Positions 1 through 10,985 of a DNA stretch of 64,000 nucleotides are shown in pieces. The stretch covers positions 62,001 through 126,000 of the forward strand of contig CP137866.1 in NCBI GenBank assembly GCA_034406715.1, written 5' to 3'. Below the pieces are notes generated by a model, which was given only the letters and a program-made list of their open reading frames with translations, made no database searches and had not been told where the DNA came from. A program made the position numbers and the translations under genes. The stretch's first letter is position 1, and each line of letters starts with the position of its first letter. Source of the stretch: Rhodotorula mucilaginosa. Lineage: Eukaryota > Basidiomycota > Microbotryomycetes > Sporidiobolales > Sporidiobolaceae.

Positions 1-471
1 CCCTTCTTTTCGTTCTTTCATCTAGACTTCCCTGCCTTCTTCGCAAACTTACATAGCTGCAAATCTTAATATCTTGATGCACTCGCTATGTGTCGCGGGA
101 TCCTCTCGGCTTCCGAAAGCCTGCTGCGGTCTACTGCGAGTCTCAATGGCTCTCAGGCCGTGAAGCGAGTGTACTCAGGTTAGCAACATTAATTGTAAAC
201 CGCATTTCGACCTCTGTAGATAGCTGGACCTGTGAAAACCTTTCCGGAAGGGGGCCCAGCAGTGGAGGCGTCTCCTCGTCATGATTGCACTCTCCATATC
301 ACAGCCATTCCCAAGTCAAACGACAAACACTCGTACAGGACTCTCGACTACCCGCCAGGCTTTCTTGCGCTCGACAGGCCCCCGCACTCTGCGCAGTCGT
401 CTTGACGGACGCCGCCTTCGACTGCTGCTGGGCATCCTTGCTGCTGCCGCCGCCGCCGCCGCTCTCTGCCC
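1..471. other. Left edge, no supported gene
   Basis: No reading frame here resembles a known family. Short frames exist on both strands, for example an alanine-rich one ending near 475 and a minus-strand one from about 508 to 299, but none has convincing splice partners. The first AT-rich stretch (about 40-80) looks like intergenic or 3' flanking DNA. The 5' exon(s) of the tuberin gene that follows may begin here, because its exon ending at 517 has no ATG of its own. Confidence 0.4.
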
Positions 472-3400
472 GTGATCCCACAAAGCGGGTCAGCACTCGA
501 GGCATCACTTAGGGCAGGTCAGTCTGCATCGATCCCCCATTCACGAATTCCAGCGAGCGACGGAGCTGAACCGACGCGGGTGGTGCAGGTGAACGAAGAG
601 ATCAAGGGGATTGCGTTGACTGGAAAGAGGAGCACCAGGCGCTGCACGCTACGCTGGATTCCAACTGGACAAGGAGTGAGTCGCTGGCTGAACCCTCCCC
701 ATCTCGGGCATGTTGAAGCTGACAACCTTAAAACCCGCCCGTTCGACCTTTGACTCCATCAGCGCGAGTCGGCAGGGGTCTGGCCTATGTCCCTGCTGCC
801 CACAACGATGCTCATCCGCAAGAGTATGCCGAGCCCACGAGTCCGACTCGGTCAGTCCCTTGGCGCGCTCTCACGTTCCAGTCTGCAAGCTGACCCGATT
901 GCGTATAATAGCCGCGCAAGTTTGAGCCTGCACCCGCACATGAGCCTGCCCGAGTCGGTCGGAAGCTCTTCCTCGCGCAGTCCTTCGACAAACTATGACC
1001 CGTCCATCTACTCTCACCGGAGCGAGGAGCAGCCGTCCGCGCCGACGTTCTTCAAGTCGATCAAGCGAGCCATCGCCAAGGCTGCGACGGCAGGATCGGA
1101 ACCGACTCCGCACCACGACGCGGCCAAGGACAAGGGGCGGATCGCTTCGTCGAGTCGGAACGCCGGGGTCAAGCCCAAGCGGAGCGTGACGGCGAACGAG
1201 GTGCCGCTGACGGCAGAGGCGACCGCAGCACGACGAGAGCGAGCAGGACCCGCTCCCGGGACGCCAGGACCCGCAGCAGCTGCGGCCAACTCGTACGGGA
1301 TCGCGGGGCCCTCACGCGGCGGGTTCATCGTCCAGACGCACAGCAAAGCGGTCCCGACCGTCGCCACGACGACCGGCGACACCACCTCGCTCGATGACCT
1401 GCCCCCGTTGTCGCTCCCTCCCCTCGCGACCGTGTCGACTCGCGGCGAACTCCCGAAAAGGAAGCCGACGCTCGAGAGAGCCGTCTCGGTCGACGTGCTG
1501 CCTCCGGCGCCGCCTTCGAGTCAGATCTCGACAACAGCAGTCGACCCGCACCTCCCGCCGTCGCTCATCCTCGCTCGCATCGCCGAATTGACTGCTCAGG
1601 GACCCAAGCTCGACACGTTCGTCCCGCTAATCCGGTCCTTGAGGAGCAGCATCGATACCTTTCCGTTCCCGCCTCCCGCGCTCGCCGCGAAACGGCTCTC
1701 GGAAGCACTCGCGACCCACACCCCCGTCATGTACGAGTACCGAGGCACGGAAGAGTACGCGGCGCCGAGCCCGACCCCGGCTCGGCTGTACCTCTCGCAG
1801 GCGCACTTCCTGCGACCAGAGGCACCGCCGGCGTTGCGGGCAGCGATGCTCGAATTGATGGTCGCTTGCATCACCGCTTCGCTCGAGTCGACGGGAGGGA
1901 TGCGAGAGGCGGAAAAGGCCCTCTTCTGGGAGGAGGCTCGAAGGTGGGCGGACGAAGCTCGCGTCGAAGTGGACGACGGGCAGGGCGGTCGGCGATCCGT
2001 GCTGCCGGATCTGGACCGCGAGGCGCTCGTCAAAGTGCTGGCGGCGTTGACGCGCGGGGGTCGCGATCTGTCCGAAGTACCCGGTCTCGTCACCCTCCTG
2101 TGCACCTTTGTGATCGAAGCGTTGCCGGTCCCTCGTCCGCCGTCGCCCTTGTTCGACCCGAACCTCGCGACGCCCTTCATCCGTCAGATCCCACACCGTC
2201 CTGCGCCGCATGCCAGCGCGCTCGCGTTGCTGGTCGCGCTTCACAAGTTCTCGGCCCCGCACATCTACACGACCTCGACCCTGTTGGCGCTCCGAGCTGC
2301 TCTCGAAGTCGCGAAACTCCGCGAGGAGCAGGACATTGGTGGCCGGGACGGAGTCTTGGATCTCCTCGGAGCGGTGATCCGCTATGGCGAAGTGACGGGA
2401 GGCAAGGCTGCTCGCCACCGCATCAAGTACGACCCGAAGCAGGCGCAACCGGATCCGGCGGTCGAGCTCACCCTCCAAGAAGGCGACGAGATCCTCCGCG
2501 AGGTGGTCTCGTGCGTCGCTCGCCTGATCGGCTGCGAAGGCCTCGTCAGCGTCATCGAACTCCGAGACGGTCAATCCCTTCGCGACGTCGACACGTCGCC
2601 GAATTCGCCCGCCGTCAAGACATCAAACCTCCCCGCCCTCGCTCTCGACATCATGCGTGACTTGATCCGCTCTCCCGCGAACCAAGCGACCAAGTCACTG
2701 CGGAGTGCTTTGATCGGTCCGCCGCTCCGAACCGAAGGCGCTCGTCCGCCGGCACCCGTTCTCCTCCTCGTCGGTACCCTGCGCTCATTACGGAAAGCGA
2801 TGGCCGAACATTCTGCCGAGGTCGAAGCCATGATCATCGAAACGGGCGGTCTCGGAAACAGCGCGGGAACTAGCGGCGGCGAGTCTCGCTGGCCGTCGAT
2901 GCTCTCGCTCGGGTTACCGTTCCTCTGGAACGGCATTAAGCGCGTCATGCAGTGGGAGAGCGGCGCGATCGACGCCGAGGTCCTGCGACTAGTCGAAGAA
3001 CGCCTCGCCGCCGCCGAAACGGCCGAAGATCTCGCGATCCGGTACGCCGCCGCCTCGAACGGCGGGAACTCGACGACCGGCGCTGCGGGTAACGTCAACA
3101 GCGGCGCACCCAAGGAGCCAGAAGACGTCCCTCGCGGGGTCTCGTATGAGGAATGGAGCATGGCGATCGAGGTGCTCGACCGCGTCAAGGCTCACATCGG
3201 CCTGTGGGAGCAAAAGAACCTGCGACAGTGGATCCTGTCGGACGAAGGTGCGCCTTACTTGTCTTCGATTCCGCCCTTCAAATCGGACTGACCTGACTCT
3301 GAACGAAATGCAGACGAAAATGCCGCCTCACCGGTCGACGAGAAGCCGCCGCCGAGCTCTCAATCTGGGCAGAATCGCGGTAAGAAGATTCGGCCTCGAA

Positions 3401-6400
3401 AGTCGAGCCTGGAGCAAATCAGCTGATTCGGGAACCTGCCTCGCACAGCCATGAACAGCGAGCGCACCTCGGAAACGACAGGGACGCACTTCCTGCAGCG
3501 ACCCGGCGTGCTTGTGGCGTTCTCGTCGCTGCTCCGCAAAGTCGTTCGGGCCGCGCTTTCGGATGACTTCACCGGCCCCGCCGATGCAGTCTTTTCGCTG
3601 CTCGTCTCACTCGCGCCGCATCTCTCGGAGGACTATGCACACCTCACCCTCGATCAAGCGCGGGTCGGCATGCTCTGTCTGCCAACTCACCCTGAGTGGC
3701 TCACACGGACTCAGCAGCTCGTCGACGCATTCTACATTCCGCCGACTCGATCCACTGGCGGTCCGCGATCGCTACGACGCACGACGACGCCCGCTCTGCG
3801 CGTCCGCATCGTCGAGGGCTTGACCATCATCCATTCGCACGTGCGCTTCTTACCGCAACAACGACGCGAATTGGTCGACCAAGTCATCGTTCCGCTGCTC
3901 GAAAGCGCTCTCGAGCAAGAGACGGATGTCCAAGTGACGGAGGCCTTGGTCGGTCTGGTCGTCGAAGTCGCCCGCGACATGCTCGACTCCGAAGGCGGCA
4001 TCTCGAGCGAACAGGCGGAGCGATTCGACCATCTGCGAACGCTCCTGGTCAAGATGGCCAAGGCGCCCGAGCGGGTCCTCAGCCGCCGCATGGTGTCCTC
4101 GCCGACGACCCCGACGAGTCGTCGAAACGCGTCGTTCGCACCGCTGTCGCGCGGTGATCGGTCGCCGGCAGCTCCGTCCCGAATGCCGTCGTTGTCGAAC
4201 CCGCAGAACGGTGCATCCGACGGACCCGAGGTCGCGTCGGTCGCCGTGATGGGTTTGATGTCGATCTTCCACCTGTGCCTCGAGCACTCGACGGCCGCCT
4301 CTTCGCACAAGGCCATCCTCGTCTTCCGCGACTTGCTCGCCCTCTTCGCGCCAGGTCACGAAGGAGCGACAGACGGACCAAGCGAGTCGCCGGCGGTGTC
4401 GCTGCGTGTTCGGCTGTTGATTCTGCAGTGGCTTGTCCGTCTGCGAGCCGATGCCTCCCACCGCATCAACTGGATCGCCGAAGTCGACATCACCGGCGCT
4501 GCCAAGATCCTCGGACGCGTGACGGACAACGGCAACGATGTCGGTGCACCGCTGAGTGCGCAAGCGTCGGAGGACGGTCACGGCGAGGCGCGCGGGCGGA
4601 CCAGCCGAGAACCGTCGACGAGCATACGGGGTAACGATGCCGCAGCCACGACGCGGTCTCGCAGTGCGAGCCGACTTCGTCGTCAGCTCAAGGAGGATCG
4701 CAGTCCGACGCGAACCAACTCGTTGCGCCGCGGTTCCAACTCGACCTCCACCGCGTCGCCCATCTTGTGGACGGTGCCGGAGAAGATCCCCTTCGACTTT
4801 GGGCTCGCCACGGCCGCGACGGGCAGCAAAGCCTTGTCCTCGTTCGACCACAAGCGGATGCGAAACTGGACCGAGGAAGAGGACCCGGGCACGGGCGCCA
4901 TGAAGATCGTCGAAGCGGACGAGACCTTGCCACCCGAGGAGTGGATGATCGTCCTGCCCATCTCCGAGTACCTGCGCGCAATCGTCTACGTGCTCAGCGC
5001 CGATCAGGAGTGGGAGCTGGTCTCCTACATCCTATGTCACCTGCCGGAGCAACTCTCGAACAAGCATTTCGCGTGCGGTCCGCGATGCGCGCAGCAGATT
5101 CACGTCCTCCGGCGCTTCTTGTGCGAAAGTCTTCGCGCGGGTGACCGAGGCGAACGCATCTTCCCAACGACGCTGCCGAGCGGGATCAAGCGCGCCGAGA
5201 TCCACGCCGTCGCCTACCAATGCTTGACGGCCCTCATCGCCTACCGCAGCTTGTTCACGAAGCAACAGCAAGACGACATCGTGACGACGCTTCTGCACGG
5301 CCTCGGAAATCCTCGCGACACGGCCAAGCCGTGCATCCACGCGCTGACGATCGCCTCGTTTGAACTGCGACCTTCGATGACCAAGCTGCTCGCCGAGACG
5401 GTCCGACACCTGCAAAAGATCATCTCATCGGCCACGCTCGGAGTCCACATTCTCGAATTCATCGCCGGAGTCGGACAGGAGCCGGCTCTGTACGCAAACT
5501 TTACCGATGTCGATTTCCAGACCGTATTCGGCATCGCGCTCAAGTACATTCAGGCCCACAACGAGCGCCTCGCCGACAAGCCCGACGACGTCGACGAAGG
5601 TGTCGAGTACGCCTTTTCGCAGTACGTCTTGCTCCTCGCGTACTACAACATCGCGATCTGGTTCCTGGCGCTACGATTGGCGGATCGCCCCAAGGTCGTC
5701 CCGTTCCTCACCCGCCGCCTCATCCAAGCGAACGAGGGCAAGCCAGAGGTCGACGAGGCGACCGAAGTCGCGCTCGACATGATCGCTCGCTACGCTTTCT
5801 CGAACGCCGATCCGCGACCGCGAGCGTCCAAGTTTGACGAGCTGATCACGGCGCCGCAAACCTCCGCCACGGCTCTGCCGCCGCCCAAGACCTGGATTGT
5901 CGGCAACGGTACCGTGACGATCCGCAAGGTTCGCGCTCCGGCGTGGGTTGAAGTGACGGTCCGAAGACCGTCGGGCATGGTGCGCATGATGTGGGAGCTG
6001 CAGAACATCGGCATGACCTCGTCGGCGCCCGAAAGTGACCTGATCGCTGCGCTCTTCCGCCACCGCGAAACGGCCAACATCATGCACGGCCTCCACTCGA
6101 CCGTCCGCGACGCACTGGGTTCGCTCGCGTCCAAGGATACTCCGCCTGTTCCTCTGGTCCGGCCTCGGTCCGCGTCGTTCTCGGGCACTCACAATGCCAC
6201 TTCGACGCCTCTCGATGACAAGCTCGAGGTACATGCGATCGCCGATGCGGCCAACTCGGCGGCGCAGGACGTCCAGCAGATCACGATCGAGTCGGGCGCC
6301 TTGACGGTGGACCCGAGCTTCTTTGCTCTGCAGCTGTCGTCGTACCCGCATGTCGGTGCTGCCCGGCCACTGCTCGTTCCGAACGATCCGGCGTCACAAC

Positions 6401-7299
6401 GAGCCGTGACGATGCTCGACACGATCCCGATCGTCGATTTCCACAAAATTGGCGTCTTGTTCGCCGGTCCCGGTCAGACCAACGAGGTCGACATCCTCGC
6501 GAACACGCAAGGCTCCAAGGCCTACGTCGAGTTCATCGCCGGTCTCGGGTCTCTCGTTCGACTCCAAGGCAGTCGCGAGTTCAACATCTACACCGGCGGC
6601 CTCGACCAGGAGAACGACTTTGACGGGAAATGGACGTACTGTTGGGACGACGACATCTCGCAGATGGTCTTCCACGTCGCGACGCTCATGCCGACGAACC
6701 CCGAGACGGACGCGCAGTGCACGCTCAAGAAGCGGCACATTGGCAACGACTTTGTCAAGATCATCTGGAACGAGTCGGGCGGCGAGTTTGCGTTCGACAC
6801 GCTCCCGGGCGATTTCAACTTTGTCAACATCGTGATCCAGCCACACACGCCTGCCGGTAATCCTTGGATCGGTCCGGGCATGAGCAACAACACCGAGTTC
6901 TTCAAGGTGTCGATGCAATGCCGCCCAGGGATGCCCGAGATCGGCCCGCTCGGCACGTTCAAGATGGTCGCCGGCTCGTCACTCCCGTCCGTCGTCCGGC
7001 AGCTCGCGCTCCACTCCAACATCTTTGCGCAAACGTTCCTCGCTTCGGTCGGTTTCGAGACGGGCCGGCCCGCCGGTCACAGCGGCAAGACGCACCGGAT
7101 CGAGTACTCGTCCAACTGGCGCAAGCGGCTGCAGCAGATCAAGTTGCTCCGCCAGCGGATCCGAGATGCCGCTCGCAGCGAGTCCAGCAACCTCGCAAGC
7201 GAGGCTGCCGGCGGCGGAGAAGCTACCGCTCAAGCACCGGCATCCCCGCTCGACCTGGAGCAAGCCGAGGCTGCTCGCCTCTTCACAGCCTGGTCGTAA
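472..7299 (+). CDS. TSC2: Tuberin, TSC2-type Rap/Rheb GTPase-activating protein
   Basis: Tuberin is the GAP subunit of the TSC complex. It switches off Rheb and so restrains TORC1 at the lysosome or vacuole. Phase-consistent exons are about 472-517, 589-675, 763-850, 912-3247, 3314-3379 and 3449-7299, giving at least 2,140 residues (human tuberin about 1,800). The N-terminal two thirds is helical-repeat-like with serine-rich linkers. The Rap-GAP domain lies near the C-terminus (about 6450-6950): it contains FHVATLMPT and KRHIGNDFVKIIWN, the latter holding the conserved Asn thumb, followed by a basic WRKRLQQIKLLRQRI segment as in animal tuberin. The true start is unresolved: an unspliced reading would start at 787 or 940, but exons from 517 onward join in frame, so the first ATG probably lies further upstream. 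Family assignment is firm; the 5' end is not. Confidence 0.92.
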
Positions 7300-7811
7300 T
7301 CTCTCGCCGCCATGGTACGTCTACTTTCCCCGTCGCAATCACCGCCCAGCGGTCGCGTGCTGACGAGCGGTTTGCACTTTGACAGTTGATGGATCCCCGG
7401 CCCAGAACGCCACTCTTCTCTCCGACCCTCCTCACGCTCTCCCTCCCGCACCATTTGAACACGAAGAAGAAAAAGGTCTTATAGCTGTTGCCTTCAGACT
7501 CCCATGTTGTCGTTAACTCGCACTCTCCCCTGATTGATCCCTCTTGTAAATGGAAAATGTGCAACTCTGTCGCTGCCGTTGCTGGATGCATTTCGGGCCC
7601 TTCCTCAGCGCGCCCTCCGGTACGGTGAGCTGTAGAGTTGCGCGCGGTGCCTGTATATCCTGCAGCTGTAACACCGGCGGAATCCGCGGGGCTGCACCGC
7701 CTCCCAGCTGCCTTCTTCTCCTTGGTCCTTGGAAAGAAAGACGTCAGCTCTCGTTTGCTATACCGCCTTGCAGGTCTCTTTCGCGTTTCGCAAGCACGCG
7801 CTACCAATACA
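7300..7811. other. Intergenic, TSC2 3' flank / MYND gene promoter
   Basis: About 510 bp with no supported coding sequence between two genes transcribed in the same direction. It should hold the terminator of TSC2 and the promoter of the MYND gene; no distinctive motif was recognised. Confidence 0.5.
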
Positions 7812-8759
7812 ATGCCCCCAACTGGAATCTGCGTCGTCTGCGACAAGCTGGCGTCGTCTCGCTGCTCCGGCTGCGGCGGTCCATCTTACTGCTCGAAAGC
7901 ATGCCAATCCTACGTCAGTACTGCATCCTGTGCGCCAACTGGGGCTTCACAGGCTAACCGGCTCGTATGCGCAGGTCTGGTCGACTCATAAATGGTTCTG
8001 CAAGCAAGACGAAGAAGGACGCAAGGCGTTCTCGTTCCCGCCCCTCACCAAGTCAGAAGCCGACATGTTTGACGACAGTCGCGGACGAGTCTTGTCGGCG
8101 CGATGGATCGACAAGGCTGAGGGATCATGTGACTGGCTCATCGTTATCGACCAAGTCGGCTGGTACCGGTCCGACAAGAACGCCAAAGGGATGCGGGTGC
8201 GTTTCTTCCTCCATGCCTTGCGTACAGACTCCTCTGCTCCTGTATCTGCTTCTTCGAGCGCATGGTACCGTGTACGGACGGATGGCTGACGAGGGTGCTC
8301 GAGCAGGCCGACCTCCTGCGCGACCTGCAAAAACCGAAAGCCGACTCGGTGGCGGAGCCGGAACGGTCCTGCATCCTCTCACTCCTCAACGAGATCTTCT
8401 ACACCTTTCAAGCCGCGAACGGCGCTTCGACAGATCCCAACGAAACCTCCGCAGGCCCCTTTCACATGGCCGGACTCGATATCTGCACCATCATCCGCCA
8501 CGCCTACCAGAACCGCTGCCTCAAGCCGAACTTTTTCAGCTTCTACAACGAGTTCTTCCAGGAGATTCTTCTCTTCCACACTCTCGGACTCACCAACAAG
8601 GTGCCGAACGAAATCCGCGGCACCTTTACCAAAAAATCGTCGGCGCGATTGACCCACCTCGCCGACTACATGCCGTACGATGAACCGAAACTCAAGGAGG
8701 CGTTTGTGAGCTGCGCGGCTCGGTGTCAGCACACTGCGACGGCCTGTACGATCATGTAG
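7812..8759 (+). CDS. MYND-type zinc finger protein
   Basis: Three exons (7812-7913, 7975-8196, 8307-8759) give about 258 residues. The N-terminus is a complete MYND finger: CVVC, then CSGC, YCSKAC and H-K-W-F-C; the join at 7913/7975 restores the final H-x3-C half of the finger. MYND fingers bind proline-containing peptides and bridge proteins, often in transcription or methylation complexes. The rest (with LTKSEADMF and a helical region rich in F and Y) matches no catalytic domain I recognise; no SET motif is present. An alternative last intron (8706-8759) would change the C-terminus to a short R-R-V-S-R tail ending near 8777. Finger assignment is secure; function beyond binding is unknown. 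Confidence 0.85.
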
Positions 8760-9152
8760 AGGAGGGTCAGCCGTTGAAAACGCTTGCCGCTCCTTTGAAC
8801 GTCGTTTCCGTTGCTCCCTCCTTCCAGCGAAAACTTTTCGTTGCCCGCCCCTCGGATCGCTAGATCTGCCAACTGAGCTGGGCGGCACCGGAGCTTGCGA
8901 AGCAGCACCTTGTTCGGACTCCGCCGGACAGCCAGAAAAGCTGCCTTTTCTTGGAGCCGGTCGGAATTCGGAACTTTCGGACTATCGGAGCCGGGTTATC
9001 TCGGGCTGCTGATAAGATGCTCCCTTCGCATCGCTGCTTTCAGGGGCGCGTGGCAGCTTGTGCTCTTCTTCTTCTTCACTGGCCGTGTCCACTTTGACGA
9101 GGCAAATTGGTGTACCGTCTGCACCGAACGCCCTTGCACTGACTCCCTCGCC
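8760..9152. other. Intergenic, promoter side of xanthine dioxygenase
   Basis: About 390 bp with no supported exon. It lies upstream of a nitrogen-salvage gene and contains one GATAAG at 9011-9016, listed separately. Confidence 0.45.
9011..9016 (+). promoter_or_regulatory. Candidate GATA-factor site
   Basis: GATAAG (HGATAR core) lies about 137 bp upstream of the xanthine dioxygenase start. Fungal purine catabolism is commonly controlled by AreA/Nit2-type GATA factors, so the placement is sensible. A single six-base match arises easily by chance. Confidence 0.3.
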
Positions 9153-10893
9153 ATGACTATTTTTCTTCCGCCTGCTGCTCATCTCGGCGTACAAGCCATC
9201 CCGTACGCTAGCTCTGTCGGCAAGCGCCTACGCAATGAGCAATTCGGAGTCGTCGTCTCCGGTGTGCGCGACATCAACAACGTGTCGCCGGAGGAGTTTC
9301 AAGTGTGTGTCCGCTTTCGCTTTCAGATTTTGCCCCTCGGAAGGCCTGACCCACAAGCCCCTTGCTCTCTTTCGCAATCCAGAATCGAGCAGCTCCTCTA
9401 CAAACATGGCGTCGTCGTCTTTGAGGACGTGAACTTGACTCCGGCCGGCCAGTGGGCACTCACCGGCGCTTTCGATCCTGCCGCTGTCGAGTACGGTCAC
9501 GGTCCCGTCGGACGCCCGGACAATCGCGTACGCAGGCTGCACTTCTCGAGCAAGTCTGGTCCCGCGCGCTGACCCCAACTAGCTTTATGAACAGTCCGTC
9601 CTGCACAACGACTTGCGAAACCTCTCCGGCACTCCCGTTCAGCTGATCGGGAACGGCGTCGTCACCGACAAGCACATCCTGCAGGGCATCGAGAGCCCTT
9701 GCCAGCTCAAGCATCCTTCGCATCAATCTTTCCACAAGACGAGCATCCCGGACGAAGACTCCGAAAAGGGGTTCACTCGCTTTTATCGCTGGCACATGGA
9801 TGCGGCCTTGTACGCCGGTTCCGTTCCTTCGCAACCGGTACACTCTCTGACCCTGTGACTTTCACCGACGACAGGTACCGGCGGGATCCCCCGAAGGTCA
9901 CGACGCTCTATGGACTCGAGATGCCGACCAGTCGTCGCAACGTCGTTCGGTACGACGACGGAACGGGCGACGAGCTCGAGGTCCCGCTCGGTGGTACAGC
10001 CTGTAAGTATCTTTACGCTTCTTCTACCTCCGAACATCTCGAGAGCATCCTTCTGACCCACTTCGCGCCCCTGGTAGTCGTCTCCGGCAAGGTCATGTTT
10101 GACCTGCTCCCCCCCGAATACAAGTCGCTAGCCGTGCGCATGCGCGTCAAGTACATGCCACACCCGTACATCGCGATCGGGACCGCCAAGAGTCGACCGA
10201 CAGGACTCGGAATGGAGTCGGACGGCCTCGAGGTTCCCTTCGAGGACTTGCCGCCGTGGGAAGAGAAGCACGTCAAGACCTTCCCGGTGTGCTGGAAGAA
10301 TCCGGTCACGGGCAACCTGCACGTCCAAGTCCACCCGAGCGGGATTCACGAGCTCGTACGTCGTGACCTGTTCTCTATTCACGCGGATCGTACGCGAACT
10401 CCGGAGAAGAAAAAAAAGCTCACCCTCGCCCGTTTCACAGCTCATCGATGCTTTGCCGCCAACTGCACCGCGGACAGAGTCGACGCTCTTCCCCGACGGC
10501 GCGCACATCACCGACTTGAAGGAAGCGCGCGACCTCTTGTACAAGTTGCAGCGACCGGGAATCGCTCCGGAGCACGTCTACGTCGTCGACTGGAAACCGA
10601 GGCAGCTCGCGCTGTTCCACAACCGCGGCTGCCTGCACTCGATCACGGGCGCATTCGCTGTGCGTAGTTTTTCCGAAAGCTGTTCGTGACTAGTCAGGAC
10701 CGCGATGCTGACTTCTCGTACCCTACCGCAGCCTGACGAGGTCCGCGCTTTGTATGTTTGCTATTCTTCTCCTATCCCCCTACCACACGCCGCAGCACTG
10801 ACCTCTTTACTCTCTCACAGCTGGCAATGCAACCTCGCGAGCACCGACTCTCCAGCAGGTCCGACCGAAGAAGACCTGCAGCTCTATGCCTGA
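9153..10893 (+). CDS. xan1: Alpha-ketoglutarate-dependent xanthine dioxygenase
   Basis: TauD/TfdA-family Fe(II) dioxygenase converting xanthine to uric acid with 2-oxoglutarate and O2, the fungal alternative to molybdenum xanthine dehydrogenase. Eight exons (9153-9304, 9383-9527, 9595-9809, 9875-10002, 10078-10355, 10441-10659, 10732-10751, 10821-10893) sum to 409 residues in one phase. The metal facial triad is visible: H-x-D in FYRWHMDAALY, and the distal His in LFHNRGCLHSITGAF. YDDGTGDELEVPLG, the segment ending SGKVMF, and PHPYI follow the order I know from XanA-type enzymes. The EEFQ/VIEQLLYKHG join spans the first intron and needs the second of two overlapping GT donors. Exon 7 is only 20 nt. 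The gene converges with the PPR gene, 92 bp away. Substrate is inferred from family likeness. Confidence 0.9.
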
Positions 10894-10985
10894 AGGCTGC
10901 TGATGAACGACTGTATTTGCTGCGATTGCGAGGATTGTTGCGATATTGCTGCTAGATCTAGATGTGCATTATATACGCGAACTCT

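Noticed and set aside
299-508. A 69-codon minus-strand frame starting M-M-P-R-V-L-T-R-F with several Cys
   Set aside because: It faintly recalls small mitochondrial twin-Cys proteins, but the Cys spacing does not fit and no downstream exon completes the motif.
3850-4851. A 333-codon minus-strand frame
   Set aside because: Antisense shadow of the TSC2 main exon; no domain and no splice structure.
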